From: Xestospongia bergquistia
Taxonomy: Eukaryota > Porifera > Demospongiae > Haplosclerida > Petrosiidae
Direction of reading: 5' to 3'
Assembly: GCA_963965975.1 (NCBI GenBank)
Contig: OZ014413.1
Location: 4,908,001-4,972,000 of the forward strand
DNA: 64,000 nucleotides
In this document: positions 40,605 through 52,834 of the stretch, in pieces
How positions within the stretch are numbered: position 1 is the stretch's first letter
How the letters are laid out: each line of letters starts with the position of its first letter
The notes under the pieces: model-generated
What the model was told of the DNA's origin: nothing
What the model saw: the letters and a program-made list of their open reading frames with translations, nothing else
Database searches by the model: none
Program-made: the position numbers and the translations under genes

Positions 40605-43345
40605 GTTTGAATAGACAGGATGGTTACATAAGGACACAGTAATGACGACAGCTACATTAGAAAACAACATACAGTAGACGATAAAGTTACATTAGGTCAC
40701 AGTAGATGGGACAATTACAGTAGGACACATTAGACAGGACTGATACATTAGGACAAAGTGGATGAGACAATTATTACAACACAGTAAACAAGAAAGACAA
40801 ATAGCATTATAACATAGCAAACGGAATAATTATATAGGGACACAGTAGATAGGAATATTACACAGTAGACAGGACAAATACAGTAGGACAGAGTAGATGG
40901 AAAATTACATTAGGTCACAGTAGATGAGACAAATACATTAGGAGACAGTAGACGAGCAGTTACATTAGGACACAGCAGAGAGGACAATTATATTAAGACA
41001 TGAGAGAGTTACATTATGACACAATAGAAGAGACAATTACATTTAAACACAGCATACGAGACAAGTACATTAGAACACAGTAGAAGGGACATTTACATTT
41101 GAATATAGTAGGACACATTAGAAGGGACATTTACAATTGAATATAGTAGGACACTGTAGAAGAAACATTTACATTTGAATAGAGTAGACAAGACACATTA
41201 AGACACAGTACATTGACAATTATAAAACATTGTAGAAGGGACAGTTACATTAGTACACGATAGAAGAAACGATTACATTTAGACACAGCAGACGAGACAA
41301 GTATATTAGAACACAGTAGAAGGGACATTTACAATTGAATAGCAGACGAGACAAGTATATTAGAACACAGTAGAAGGGACATTTACAATTGAATATAGTA
41401 GGACACTGTAGAAGAGACATTTATATTTGAATTATAGTAGACAAGACACATTAAGACACAGTACATTGACAATTATAGCACACTGTAGAAGGGACAGTTA
41501 CATTTGGACACAGTATATTGACAATTATAGAACACAGTAGAAGTGACAATTACATTAGGACACAGTATATTGACAATTATAGAACACAGTAGAATGGACA
41601 ATTACAATAGAGCACATTAGACAAGACAAATACATTAGGATACAGTAGATAGGAAAATTACAGTAGGACATAGTCGATGGGACAATTGCATTAGGAGATA
41701 GTAGACAAGTAGTTAGAATAGGACACAGCAGACAGCACGATTACATTAAGAGCAGACAGCACAATTACATTAAAAGCAGACAGCACAGTTACATTAGGAC
41801 ACAAGACAGTCACAATAGAACATAGTAGACAGGACAGTTATACTAAGGACACAGTACATTGGACAGAATATACTGGACAATTACATTATCACAAAGTAGT
41901 TGAGACAATTATGCTAGGACACAGTAGAAGGTAAACTTACACATCAGGATACAGCAGATGGGACAATTATGTTAGGACACAGTAGATGGGACAGTTATCT
42001 TGGCACACAGTAGAGAGGACAATTACACCACAAAGGATGGTTAGATAAAGACACAGTAAATGGGACAATTACGGAGACAGTAGACAGGACAACTATATAA
42101 CAACACAGTAGACAGGATGTTACATTAGAACACAGTAAATAGGACAGTTACGTTAGGACACAGTAGATAGGACAATTACATCAGAACACAGTAGACATGA
42201 TGTTACATTAGGACACACAGTTACTTTAGGACACAGTAGATAGGACAATTACATCACAATACAGTAGACTGGATATTACATTGGAACACAGTAAATGAAA
42301 GAGTTACCACAATAGACGGGGCAATCTTACTAAGGACACAACAACACAGTAGACAGGATGTTACATTAGAACACAGTAAATGTGATGGTACAGATACATT
42401 AGGACACAACAGTTACTTATATTATGACAAGGTATACACGATAATTACGTTAGGACACAGTGGTTAGGACAATTATGTTAAGACATTGTAGATGGACAAT
42501 TACACTAGGACACAGTTAGTTGCATAGTTATATCAGACAGAATTGACAGGGCTATTAAATTAGGAGACAGTAGATGGGACAATTACATTACAACACAGTA
42601 GATGGGCACTTATGTTAGGACACAGTAAAAGAAGCAGTTACATTAGGACACAGTCAATGCGACATTTAGTGGAATAAAATGTTATAATAGGACACCTGTC
42701 TACATTAGGACGCAATCAATTGGACAGTTAGTGGAATAGAATGTTATAATAGGACACCTGTATACATTAGGACACAGTAGGCAGGACAGATACAAACACA
42801 GTAGATAGGATAATTATATAAGACACAGTAGATTAGAATATTATGTTACAACACAGTACACAAGTCAGTTACATTAAGACATAGTAGATGGGACATTTAC
42901 TTTAGGACATATTAGATGGGACAATTATACTAGGACACAGTAGGTTGCATAGTTACATTATACAGAATAGAAAGGACAATTACATTAGGACAGAGTAAAA
43001 GAAACTGGTACATTAAGACACAGTTGATGGGACTGTTACATTAGGACAGACAAGTTACATCAGCAATTACATTAGGACAAAGTGGAAGGGAATTTTATAT
43101 TAACAACACGCAAGATGAGACAATTTCATTAGGACACAGTAGATGGGACAGTTACCTTAGGACACAGTAGATAGGACAGTTAAATTAAAAGACAGTAACA
43201 GATGGTTAGATAAAGACACAATAGTTACTAAAATTATGTTAGGAGATAGTAAATGGGATAATTATACTAGGACACTGTTTAGACAGGATATTTATGTTAG
43301 ACACTGTAGATGAGACATTTACATTCAGAAACAGTAGACAGATAA
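40605..43345. repeat. 28-bp minisatellite across the copy 2/copy 3 junction
   Basis: Equivalent to 18,790-21,781. In the copy 3 part about 290 bp is missing between two attatactaggacac repeats, consistent with recombination between direct repeats. Confidence 0.9.
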
Positions 43346-44183
43346 TAGGCTATCAATAATATAGAAGTCTTATATGCTGTAATGCACTACACAACAAGTG
43401 CAAGAGAAGAGGAATTGTCTGACCATTACAAGCTGATACTGATACAAAAGTAGACACAATAGGGGAAAATAGGCTTGTACAAAATAAGACATTTGACTAA
43501 TTTTATTCAGACTTGCTACATTGTAATTAATATACTGGTTACTAAAGTCTATATATTACAGAGAAAAGGACTAGTGATATATTATGTTTAAAAATGACTG
43601 ATGACAGGCTTAGTTCAGATAACAGATCCACTAAAACTAAAGGCTAAAGCTCACTAAATTTAAAAGTTAAGTTGGGCAAGCTAGATATACTAACACACAT
43701 GGAGTACTGCTACTCTGACCGTATTTGTTACTACTGTCTTTCTCTTTTGTTGTAGCCAGGGGCATCATCTCAGATTTACTACAGAAAACATTGTCAAATG
43801 GCCTGGCTGCATGGAATCCAGTTTCCTCTTGTCTTCCTAAAGAGCCCTGCATAAGTAAAGTCCCGACAGACTGGTTGCTAAAATGAAGTAATGGAATCCA
43901 GTTCTTTCATCTGGTCTTGCTAAACAGCCCTGCAGAAGTAAAGTCCTGACACTCTGGTTGCTAAAATGAAGTAATGGCGTCTAAGTTTATTATTTTCTAG
44001 TACAAATTTGGCGCCACAAAAGCGGCTAATCGAACTGAGCATGCTCAGTTGATCATGGATATTGCACCATTATAGTAACAACAATATAACTGCCTATATC
44101 TTATCTAGTATACAATGAACATTGTCTGTCTGAATATAGGTTTATTAATCACACGTATATGAAGCCCTGACATTATGTTGCAG
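43346..44183. other. Low-copy spacer, copy 3
   Basis: Equivalent to 2,758-3,596, including the local duplication and the 18-bp palindrome. No gene recognised. Confidence 0.4.
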
Positions 44184-45737
44184 TATATCAAAGTGTAGAT
44201 TAGAAGAAGATATGCTCATGCCTTGTTTTCAGCTGCTAGTAAAAAAGCATCATTAGAGAAAGTTGAAAAGGAACTAAAAGAGTTTCAGGTAATAGATAGA
44301 TATTAATATCACTAGCATTTGTAGTATTCTGTGGTATTTTGATCTATCATGTCTGGGATCGATTTTAAAGTCCTATTTACAAAAGAGAATTAAAAAGTTT
44401 TTTAAAGCACAATCCAATATTCCAGTTAATGATGATAATGAAATAGAACTAAACATGTCTTCTGTTGATAATATCAAATATTCTGTTATGAAAGAGTTAC
44501 GTGAACCTCTGCTTGATGAAAATCTTATTATAACTGCTAATGTATAATTTATAATGAAGTACATGTAGAGTGTATATGTACATGTAACGGGTTATACAAT
44601 TTTTTAAAAATTAATGGATTTCTTAATTTTATAGAAACTGATACAAGATTCACCAGCTCTCTCTGGTTTTATTAATAACCCTACCATCAGAACAGAAACA
44701 AAGTAAATAATTAAGATAAGTGCTATTTTAATACTTACTCGTCTTTAGCTGCTGTTAATGATGTTTTAAAAGAGAAGAAGTATTCTGATCTCACTGTGAA
44801 CCTCTTTGGTTAGTTGTCCTTAATCCACAGTGACATATTATGTGTTGTCATAATAATTTTACAGGTGCATTAGCTGAAAATATTTGTGACCATAAATACG
44901 AAAATGGTACCTAACACGCAAGTGAATTTTGAACAAATGCTTGTGTAGAAACGGTTGCTACGCATCCATCTTGAGCAGGAAGTCAATGTTATTTGGTATT
45001 CATGAAGGTCAATCATTGATCTCGATACATAATGAATTTTAATAGCTTCCTGTTAAAGATGGCTGCATAGCAACAATTTATACGCAAGTGTTCACTCGAA
45101 ATTTGTTTGCGCGTTAGGTACCATTTTCGTATTTATGGTCACATTTATTTAACTAAAGTGTCTGGAGTGATGAAAGGTTTTGATACAATTATGAGTGCTT
45201 ATGGAGGAGAGGTCAACTGTGCTGTCACTACTGCTGAGGTATAATAATATTAATTAAAGGTGCATGTTGTCACATTTGAATGCAGCTTAACAAGAAATTA
45301 TACTATTATGAAATCGCGAATGCCAGAGAACAAGGTTTAGTTGGAGTCCATATAAATGGAGGCTAAGATTTAACTGACATATTAGACAAGATGAGAAAAA
45401 AAGAGAGTGAGTCAGTGAGAGGAAGTGCAGGAGAGAGGAGGAAAGAGCTTTAGTATGAAAGATACTGTCTTATAAAGTCTCAGTATATTGAATTAAAGAA
45501 TACTTAATAGAGCAGTTTGCAACACATATTTTCAAATCAGCCACAGTCCCTTTCTAGTAAACAACAGCACAACCTCTGTAATAGTGGCTTTCAAAATGCC
45601 ATTTAGTAGAGCAGAGCAGAAGTAACACAAGAATTAATTATGCTGCAATCACAGTTAACATTAAGTTTGTCCATTGTTTCCTGTACAGGAAAGACATTAA
45701 AAGAGCTAAAACAAATTTTAATTTCCCCGATATAAGG
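44184..45737 (+). pseudogene. ATP5PO: ATP synthase OSCP subunit relic, copy 3 (MITE-interrupted)
   Basis: Same blocks as copies 1 and 2, including the shared TAG. The LAEN-containing block is split by a foldback MITE at 44,885-45,143, which neither other copy has. The acceptor before that block reads ttttacag here instead of tttaaag, perhaps the ancestral form. The block starting LNKKLYYYEIANAREQGL is extended as in copy 2. The right end (from about 45,480) is noticeably more diverged from the other copies than the left. Confidence 0.8.
44885..45143. mobile_element. Foldback MITE of 259 bp with long terminal inverted repeats
   Basis: Begins tgtgaccataaatacgaaaa and ends with the exact reverse complement of those 20 bases. 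The 37-base terminal arms differ at one site, and complementarity continues with interruptions almost to the middle (cgcaagtgaa and ttcactcg; gccatcttgagcaggaag and cttcctgttaaagatggc). It has no coding capacity. The empty site is visible in copies 1 and 2 (gctgaaaatattcatttaac in copy 2), so boundaries are well defined. The target duplication is only 2-3 T-rich bases and ambiguous. Confidence 0.85.
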
Positions 45738-45789
45738 TACATTATGTACATTTATCTAATATAAAGTGCTGATGATGAGTAATTTGGTA

Positions 45790-46523
45790 TGGTAGTCCTC
45801 CTCCCAGTAGGTCAAGACCTTACTACTCTTTGGGTACTTGTTCTTCCTGGCATAGTTGAGTACTTTAGCAATCAACTTCATAAAATTCATGAGAGGAGTA
45901 ATTTTCTAGCAATGTTTAAAAGGAATGAGTTATTATTACAACAGAGACTGTTACTTCTATCATTACAAAGGATAATAGAAGAAAACGGTGGAAAGAACAC
46001 TCTCTAAGTTCAGATATAGTAAAATATATCTGGCCATTAATACTATGCCAGTATATGATAGCACTTAGTTCGTCTGCTGAAGCTCCTACGAGTTGATCAA
46101 TATTGAACTGAACAATATTATTATGAACGTCAGCCTATCTAATTACAATACAAAGATACATAAGTGCATATATTACAAAAAATTGGATTATTAGGGCAAT
46201 ATGCTGCTATAATAAAACACACACCAGAACGTGTCCAAGCAAAAAAGCAGAAGATGCCAATGACAATGATCTTATAACATCCTGTCCACCTAGTTAGCTA
46301 TCAATCCAAGTAATGAGAACAAAGAAAACCCATTAAATATCCATTATTAAAATAATATTACTGGCACTATTTGATGACTTTGCTGTACATAGTAGCTCCA
46401 AAATATCTTATATATAAATATAATGTAGTTGTACATTAGAGCATCCCAGAAAATTACCAAAATAGTTGATTGTGAAGACAAATGACAGAAGTGACTAAAC
46501 AATCTTGACTAATGACTTGTCAT
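45790..46523 (-). pseudogene. POT/SLC15-like pseudogene 1, N-terminal half
   Basis: The reverse strand starts at ATGACAAGTCA (46,523), the same start as the intact gene at 52,835. It aligns through the first membrane segments, the LDQ..GAS.DELSAIIYW region and the ARK.KYP / ALTYWEEDY linker, then stops; the C-terminal half is absent. Frame breaks and small deletions are scattered along it, so it is not coding. It lies at the right end of megasatellite copy 3, and its last 70 bp are what copies 1 and 2 retain. It forms a head-to-head pair with pseudogene 2 at 48,436. Confidence 0.85.
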
Positions 46524-46679
46524 TTCTCTGATGTCATACTTGAAAAAATAGAACCTAAAAAAATACATAAGGCTATTCATCAACTCTTATAATTTCCCAT
46601 TGTAACAATAATCAGATATGAACTTAACAGACTACACTTAAAATATATGAACTACTTCACACCTATATTGGTGATAAAT

Positions 46680-48435
46680 CAATTGATTAAAATTTTATAT
46701 ACAACTGTATAATTATCATTTGTTATATGTACAGGTTGCAATTGCAAATTTCTTTTTGTTGAAAATAAGTATAAACTGTTGCTATTACTAATGTACTGCT
46801 GTTTGTGTGGCTACATTACCTTTACTTTCGTAATACATTAATAGTTAGTAATATCATGTTGATATTTTTCATAACTATGCAACCTGTATACACTGTATTT
46901 AAAATTAAATCAATTTGCAAACAAACACTTTTACAGTTTTGGTACATAATTTATATTTATAGTATATAGAGTCTAAATCAATTTGCAAACAAACAACTTT
47001 TACAGTTTTGGTACATAATTTATATTTATAGTATATAGAGTCTATAGAAGCATTTAAAAACAATGACACTGGAAGTAAGAATGAAAAATGTATAACTGAT
47101 ATAGCTATGTAATAAGATTTCACATAACATATTGCCTACAATTCTCATCTGAAAATGTGGAGGAACATCAACAGATTTGTCAGCAGTATATACAGCTATG
47201 ATTGTATATATGTCCTTGTTGTAATGTATTTGCTTTGAAGAGATAGAATTAACAAACATCTAAATCCCAATGAATAGTATAATTGTGTAAGGCCTTCTCC
47301 ACATCTAGCAGATATATACAAGATTGTAAATGAACATTGAAAGAGTTTGTCATATGTGGGTTGAGAAGTTAGATGATGAGGATCCACACATTCCCCTAAA
47401 CATATAAAATGTAGAAACTCCTGCAAAGCAAAGTTGGTGGCAATGTCCAGACTGGGAGCTTGTCAGTATTCATAATATATTCTGAGTTCTTATTAGGTAA
47501 TTGAAGACTTTATCTCTGTGAATGTCTGTGGATAAACACAAGAAATAGATGTGGGATCACTAAATAACTAACCCCTAATTCAATGTTGAATCATTTTGTT
47601 GGTCCAAATTGTCTCATGATATCAACTGTATGCAAAATCAGATGCACTTTAGATCTCTTTGAATTCTCAGTCATATACTCTAATGTTGAATGTAGATAAT
47701 ACTGACAAATCTATTAGTATTCATCTGTTTTTACTATCAGTGTTTCTGTTTTTAATAGTTTTAATAAAACTACAATTGTATAGTCACAGTCACATTAATA
47801 CAATTTTGTGACAGAACACTAAACTTGTCCACCTTTGTGCAGGAGTCTGAATTTTATCTAAAATATATAATGTATTTGACATTAAACAGCATTGTCTATG
47901 TAACATTACAAATAAAGGACATCTATTCACAGTGTGAAAATCTATCGTATTCCTTGTATGTGTCATAACCCTCTGATCTGCATTCGCGTCAACATTTGAA
48001 TTGACTTTTAAATGTTGATTGTTGTATGTTAATGACATATATTAATAATTAGCTGTGTATGAGTCATATGATTATCACATGCAGGCTCCTATCATGACAG
48101 AAAATTTGATATACTGTGATTACTTTTAACATCTCACTAATTTTAACTTAGCATATCTATGTCAGTGAGGAAGCTACTAATGACCAGTCATGTAGTTTAT
48201 TGTCAGAGCTTTGTGAGTTTTTGTAATGTATAATTAGTTAGGTAATATATACAACACATAGTCTAGTTTCTATTTTTGGACTTCAATTATAAAAGGTGTG
48301 ATGTTTATTACTATTACTGTATTATGTGTACTAAAATGACCATGGATTAATTTAATCAACCTATTTTTTGTGATATATTAACAACGCTATTTTATATTTC
48401 AAGGTTTCTGTATTTTCAAGTATACTATTTGAGAA
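46680..48435. repeat. Head-to-head intergenic region with inverted unit sequence
   Basis: 46,680-47,035 matches 4,853-5,130 in direct orientation. 47,320-48,330 matches about 6,600-5,395 in inverted orientation. Both are upstream flanks of POT pseudogenes 1 and 2, facing each other. Small open frames here differ from their homologues and look like chance. Confidence 0.7.
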
Positions 48436-49133
48436 ATGACAAGTCATCAGTCAAGGTTCTTTCTTTATTTCTGTCATTTGTCTTCACAATCAATTATTTT
48501 GATACTTGTCTGGGATGTGGTAATGTTCAGCTACATTGTTCTTATGAGTACTTTGGGTGTGCCATATACAGCAATGCTCAGCAAAGATAAAGACCATATA
48601 GTACCACTAATGTTGTCTTTAATAATGGATATTGTATGGTCTTTTTAATCATTTTTTGCTTGGGCTGATAGTTGATTTGTGGTAAAGACGATATAAGATC
48701 ATTGTTTCTGGCATCTTTTTATTTTTTTTTTGCTTAGATACTTTCTTGTGTAGATTTTATTATAGAAACATATTGGCAAATTGATTTATCATTTTATGGA
48801 ATATATGTAATTGGATATCTTTGTGCTGTAGTTGGATATATATACTGGACTTAGAGGAAACATTGTATAGTTCAATATTGATCAACTTGTAGGAAAGAGC
48901 TTTAGCAGAGGAATTAAGTGCTATCATATACTGGCATAGTATTAATTTACCAAATGTATTCACTGTATTTGAACTTGGACGATGTTCTTTTAATTTTTTT
49001 CTTATACTATCATTCATAACATCAGGAGTAACAGTGTCTGTGGTATTAATAACCCATTTAGTTTTCAAGCACTGGCTGGAAACTACCCTTCTCATTAGCA
49101 ATCCATTCACTTACCATCAATCTATTCCTCTCT
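48436..49133 (+). pseudogene. POT/SLC15-like pseudogene 2, N-terminal half
   Basis: Begins MTSHQSRFFLYFCHLSSQS, close to the start of the intact protein. A one-base shift soon after residue 40 leads to an early stop at about 48,648. Degraded matches continue: an ELSAIIYWHSINLPN-like stretch at about 48,916, and GRCSFNFF and LVFKHWLETT near 49,080. It ends after about 230 codon-equivalents, with no C-terminal half. Oriented away from pseudogene 1. Confidence 0.85.
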
Positions 49134-50041
49134 GATCAGTAATTAAGTGGCTAATAATTATTGGAATCAATTTACAAGCAGCTTCTATTCAATCCAAAAT
49201 ACATGAACTGAAGAATGTAGTAGTATTTGATTTTAAAGTTGTAGCCAAAATTGCTTCCTTTATTTGAAAGTTTATCTACTTATGTAGTAATTTTGAACAG
49301 ACTTATATATTGTTTATTTTACTCTTGACGTTGTCATCTTTACATTTTTTCTTATTTTAAAAAAAGTGTTTTTCATTACTAGTCATCTTTTACCTGAGAC
49401 TAAATAAGAACAGTTTCCAATATTCTCTATGTGTATTTATTACTAATAAATACAATATATCCATTGGTAATATAATTTTTATCCATTTGTCTATATATTA
49501 TTTGCAATAATTCCATGATAACAATTATGTGGTATATCTAGACTGTACATTTTATATCAGTTAACATTTAATTGTCAGTCAATTAAGACTCAGATTTATA
49601 AGCTATGAAATGTGAGTAACTATATTAAACGTATGTACACCTTTATGCACATAGAATAACTATATTAATGTGTAATATTAATCACCAATGAAAATTAGTT
49701 ATTTAAATGATATTGATGTTTTCAATCTAACTTTGTCACACCTTTTTAAATCTCTTAAAATCTTACAAAAAATGGAACAACAGTACATTTATAAGATATA
49801 ATGGGACATAAACTAACTTGAACCCTATTTGTTGTTTATGTGTGTGGTCTACTTTAGTCCCACCAATTAAGATTTATTTGTAAAAGGAAAAAGATTTCTG
49901 TTAACTTAAATTTAACAAACTTAATGACTCCATCAATAATTTAAATGTGTCATCAAAATTATATATATAATGTGTTAAAATTAGAACAATCTATTTATCA
50001 CAACAAACTAACACAATTATGATAATTTTAAAAACAATGTA
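49134..50041. other. Intergenic AT-rich DNA
   Basis: No gene, repeat or RNA feature recognised between the tail of pseudogene 2 and the 3' end of pseudogene 3. Confidence 0.4.
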
Positions 50042-51567
50042 TCAGTCAGTAGAAAGTCCTATTTGTCTTTCATATTCTTCTTCCTGGTCTATATATCTTT
50101 CATAGTGTTCATCAACAATTTGAACTGTGTTAATTTCATTCTCTCTCACATTAAACTTGTACCATTTAGCTAGTACTATGAATAATAATAGTATAATAAA
50201 GATAACAACACTCCTTGTAATGTAGTAATAGAAACTTGGACAGATAGAATTGTTATCACAACCAAAAGGATATTTTGTATTAATATTAATGAGATAACCA
50301 ACTCCAAGACAAGCTAACCACATTCCAACCATTATCCCTCTCATTTGTATGGGAGACTGTGCTATTGTGAACTCCAAAGATGCTGAAAAAATCAGTACAA
50401 ATGCAACATCGTACAATATCTGAGGTATTAGTAATAAATCATTGAAATATGACAGGGTATTCTTCCAGTATATGAATATAACCACATAGGATAATGTGGT
50501 TGCCAAAGCAAAGGCTAATCCCAGACCTATTCTCTTTAACATACTAGGAATGAAGTTATTGAAACAAGGATAAATGAAGAACTGATGGAGAAGCAGTAAG
50601 AAGGCTGAAGTTACAAACATCATTGTGTTATTTGAAATGATTCAATATTTAAAAGATGAATTATTAGGATTAGGACCCTTCATTATACTCCAGTATACTT
50701 CATCAGCACAACTGAGTCCAACAATACACATCATCAGAGGAATAATACAAAACCCTGTTTTGACATTTTCTACTTCCTCTTCTGTAAAAGGTCCACCATA
50801 TTTTCTTTGCCTAGGTCTAGTCAGGAAGGATAGTCCTTCTCCCAGTAGGTCAAGGCACTACAATTCCTTGGGTACTTCCTGGCATAGTTGAGTACTTTAG
50901 CAATCAACTTGGTAGGATTGGTAATCACAGGAGTAATTTCTAACCAGTGTTTAAAAATGAATGAGTTATTAATACTACAGACACAATTACTCCTGATGTT
51001 ATGAATGATAGTATAAGAAAAAAATTAAAAGAACATCGTCCAACTTCAAATATAGTGAATGGAAATGGCACATTAACACTATGCCAGTATATGATAGCAC
51101 TTAATTTATCTGCTGAAGCTCCCACAAGTTGATCAATACTGAACTGTACAATGTTTGCTCGAAACCCAGTATATCTAATTGCAGCACAAAGATATCCAAA
51201 TACAGATATTACATAAAATAATGAATTGTTTTGCCAATATGCTGTTATAATAAAGTTCAAACCAAAAAGTATCCAAGTGAAAAAACAAAAATATATGCTA
51301 GTAACAATGATCTTATAATGTCCTGTCCACACATCAGCTACCAATCCAACCAATGAGAACATAAAGAAGAGCATACAATATCCATTATTAAAGACAATAT
51401 TACTGGCACTATTTGGTGTCTCATTTTGCTGAACATTGCTGTACATGGTACCCTCAAGTATCTCATAAAGACAATGTAGCTGTACATTAAAGCATCCCAG
51501 ACAATTACCAAGATTGTGAAGACAAATGACAGATATGAAGAAAGAATCTTGACTGATGACTTGTCAT
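50042..51567 (-). pseudogene. POT/SLC15-like pseudogene 3, near full length
   Basis: Reads from ATG at 51,567 to a TGA at 50,042-50,044 and aligns with the intact protein over its whole length, including LDQ-type, SAIIYWHSVNVP, YWE.DYPS and the acidic C-terminal tail with DEHYERYIDQEEEYERQ. Lesions seen: a 7-bp deletion near codon 19, a second frame change before MYSNVQQ, a one-base deletion in the THSF.KHW region near 50,950, a CGA-to-TGA stop just after the YWE.DYPS segment (about 50,830), and a TGA before ISNN (about 50,640). Long stretches remain in frame (50,042-50,623 encodes 193 residues), so the decay is recent. It forms a head-to-head pair with the intact gene. Confidence 0.9.
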
Positions 51568-52834
51568 TTCTCAAATGTTATACTTGAAAATACAGAAACC
51601 TAAAAAATATAAAATGCTACTCATCAACTCTTATAACTCCCAATTGTAACAATAATCTTATATGAACTTATACATTACGCATAAAATAAATGAACTACTT
51701 CACAGCTATATATATATAAATGAGGGAGACAACTATTCATTATACCGACTAAGATATATTATATACTACTGTATAATCATCATTAATTATATGTACAGAT
51801 TGCAATTGCAAACTTCTTTTTGTTGAAGAATAAGCATAAACTGTTGTTATTATTAATGTATTACTGCTTGTGTAACTACAAAACCTTCAGTTACATAATA
51901 CAATAGTAATTAATAGTATTATGTTTATATTTTAATAATTATCCAACCTGTATACACTGTATTAGTTAAATAAATTTGCAACCAATTAATTTATACTATT
52001 TTGGCATATAATTTATACATAATATATAATGATTCATAATAATTAATTATATGACCTGTTTTAAAATAATAAACCACTTCTGTCAAACTGTTGATGTATG
52101 TAGCTACATATATTTGAGACTAGACATGTAGTGACACTGGTAGTCAACAACTATAAGCTGTGTTTACCAGGTAACATTATATATATATCTATAATTCAGC
52201 AACAGCCTAATCTTAACTTGTAAACACAGCCTATAGTTGTAGCCTACCAGTGTCTAAAATCTCAAATACATGTAACTTTATACAGCAATACTATCAGTAT
52301 GACAATATATAGTATTTTGTATGTGACCTGATTTGTGAAAAGGGACCATTTCTGTTAAAACATCTCAAAAACAGTTTTGTATACATGCAGTGCTGCTATA
52401 TATACATGACCATCCATTTTCGATGGATGTTTGCTATGTTATATTTCAGTTGAAAAACAATTATTATTATTATATTGCTGCCAATGAATAAAAACTTAGT
52501 ATAGTAAACGCTATCATAAAAAATTATGTTAAGTGTTTTTTGATAAACGTTTGATAGAAGTGATTTGTTATTGCAAAACAGATCACATGTATGCATTTTA
52601 TACATTGTATATATATAAATTATATACATAATTGTGTAGATGTATACAATAATGTATATATATATATTCAGTGAAGTGAATTGTTTTGCATTTAGCTTCA
52701 AAGTAGTTTATTTATTTTGTGTGTAATGTGTTAAGTTCATATCAGATTATTTTTACAATTTGGAATATTAAGAGTTGGTAAGTAGTATTTTGAGTTTTTT
52801 TGGTTACTGTGTTTTCAAGTAAAACATTTGAGAA
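51568..52834. promoter_or_regulatory. Bidirectional 5' flank between pseudogene 3 and the intact POT gene
   Basis: A 1.27-kb head-to-head spacer. 51,760-52,160 is a diverged relative of the flank at 4,853-5,240. An inverted repeat (arms about 52,133-52,170 and 52,219-52,254) holds gacactggtag...ctataagctgtgtttac. The last bases before the ATG (acatttgagaa) are shared with pseudogenes 2 and 3. No specific promoter element can be assigned; TA-rich tracts lie at about 52,600-52,670. Confidence 0.45.

Larger units (their letters stand above)
21033..42875. repeat. Megasatellite unit, copy 2 (about 21.8 kb)
   Basis: Second full copy, collinear with copy 1 from end to end. It is longer mainly because the 126-bp satellite spans 26,278-33,683 instead of 7,061-8,313. 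The 1-kb segment is present once (34,397-35,400) and the 64-bp array is short. Unique parts are almost identical to copy 1 by eye, with scattered single-base differences and small indels, which argues against a simple assembly echo. Confidence 0.9.
42876..47035. repeat. Megasatellite unit, copy 3 (partial, older-looking right part)
   Basis: From 42,876 it is nearly identical to the start of copies 1 and 2 through the 28-bp block and OSCP relic. It has a deletion of about 290 bp in the minisatellite (around 43,265) and a MITE insertion at 44,885. From about 45,500 similarity falls. Instead of the 70-bp POT fragment it carries a 0.73-kb POT pseudogene, then rejoins the unit sequence at about 46,680 (equivalent to 4,855) until about 47,035, where a roughly 70-bp stretch is tandemly doubled (46,905-47,040). 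The rest of the unit is absent. Confidence 0.8.

Noticed and set aside
21033-42875. Possibility that copy 2 is an assembly echo of copy 1
   Set aside because: The copies differ by scattered substitutions, distinct indels and very different array lengths, so they are different DNA; true copy number still needs long reads.
45789-46007. 72-codon plus-strand frame
   Set aside because: It is the antisense shadow of POT pseudogene 1.
47026-48038. Three overlapping minus-strand frames of 76-82 codons
   Set aside because: They lie in the inverted copy of non-coding unit flank, and the homologous positions elsewhere are not open.
50625-50891. 88-codon plus-strand frame
   Set aside because: Antisense shadow of the central part of POT pseudogene 3.
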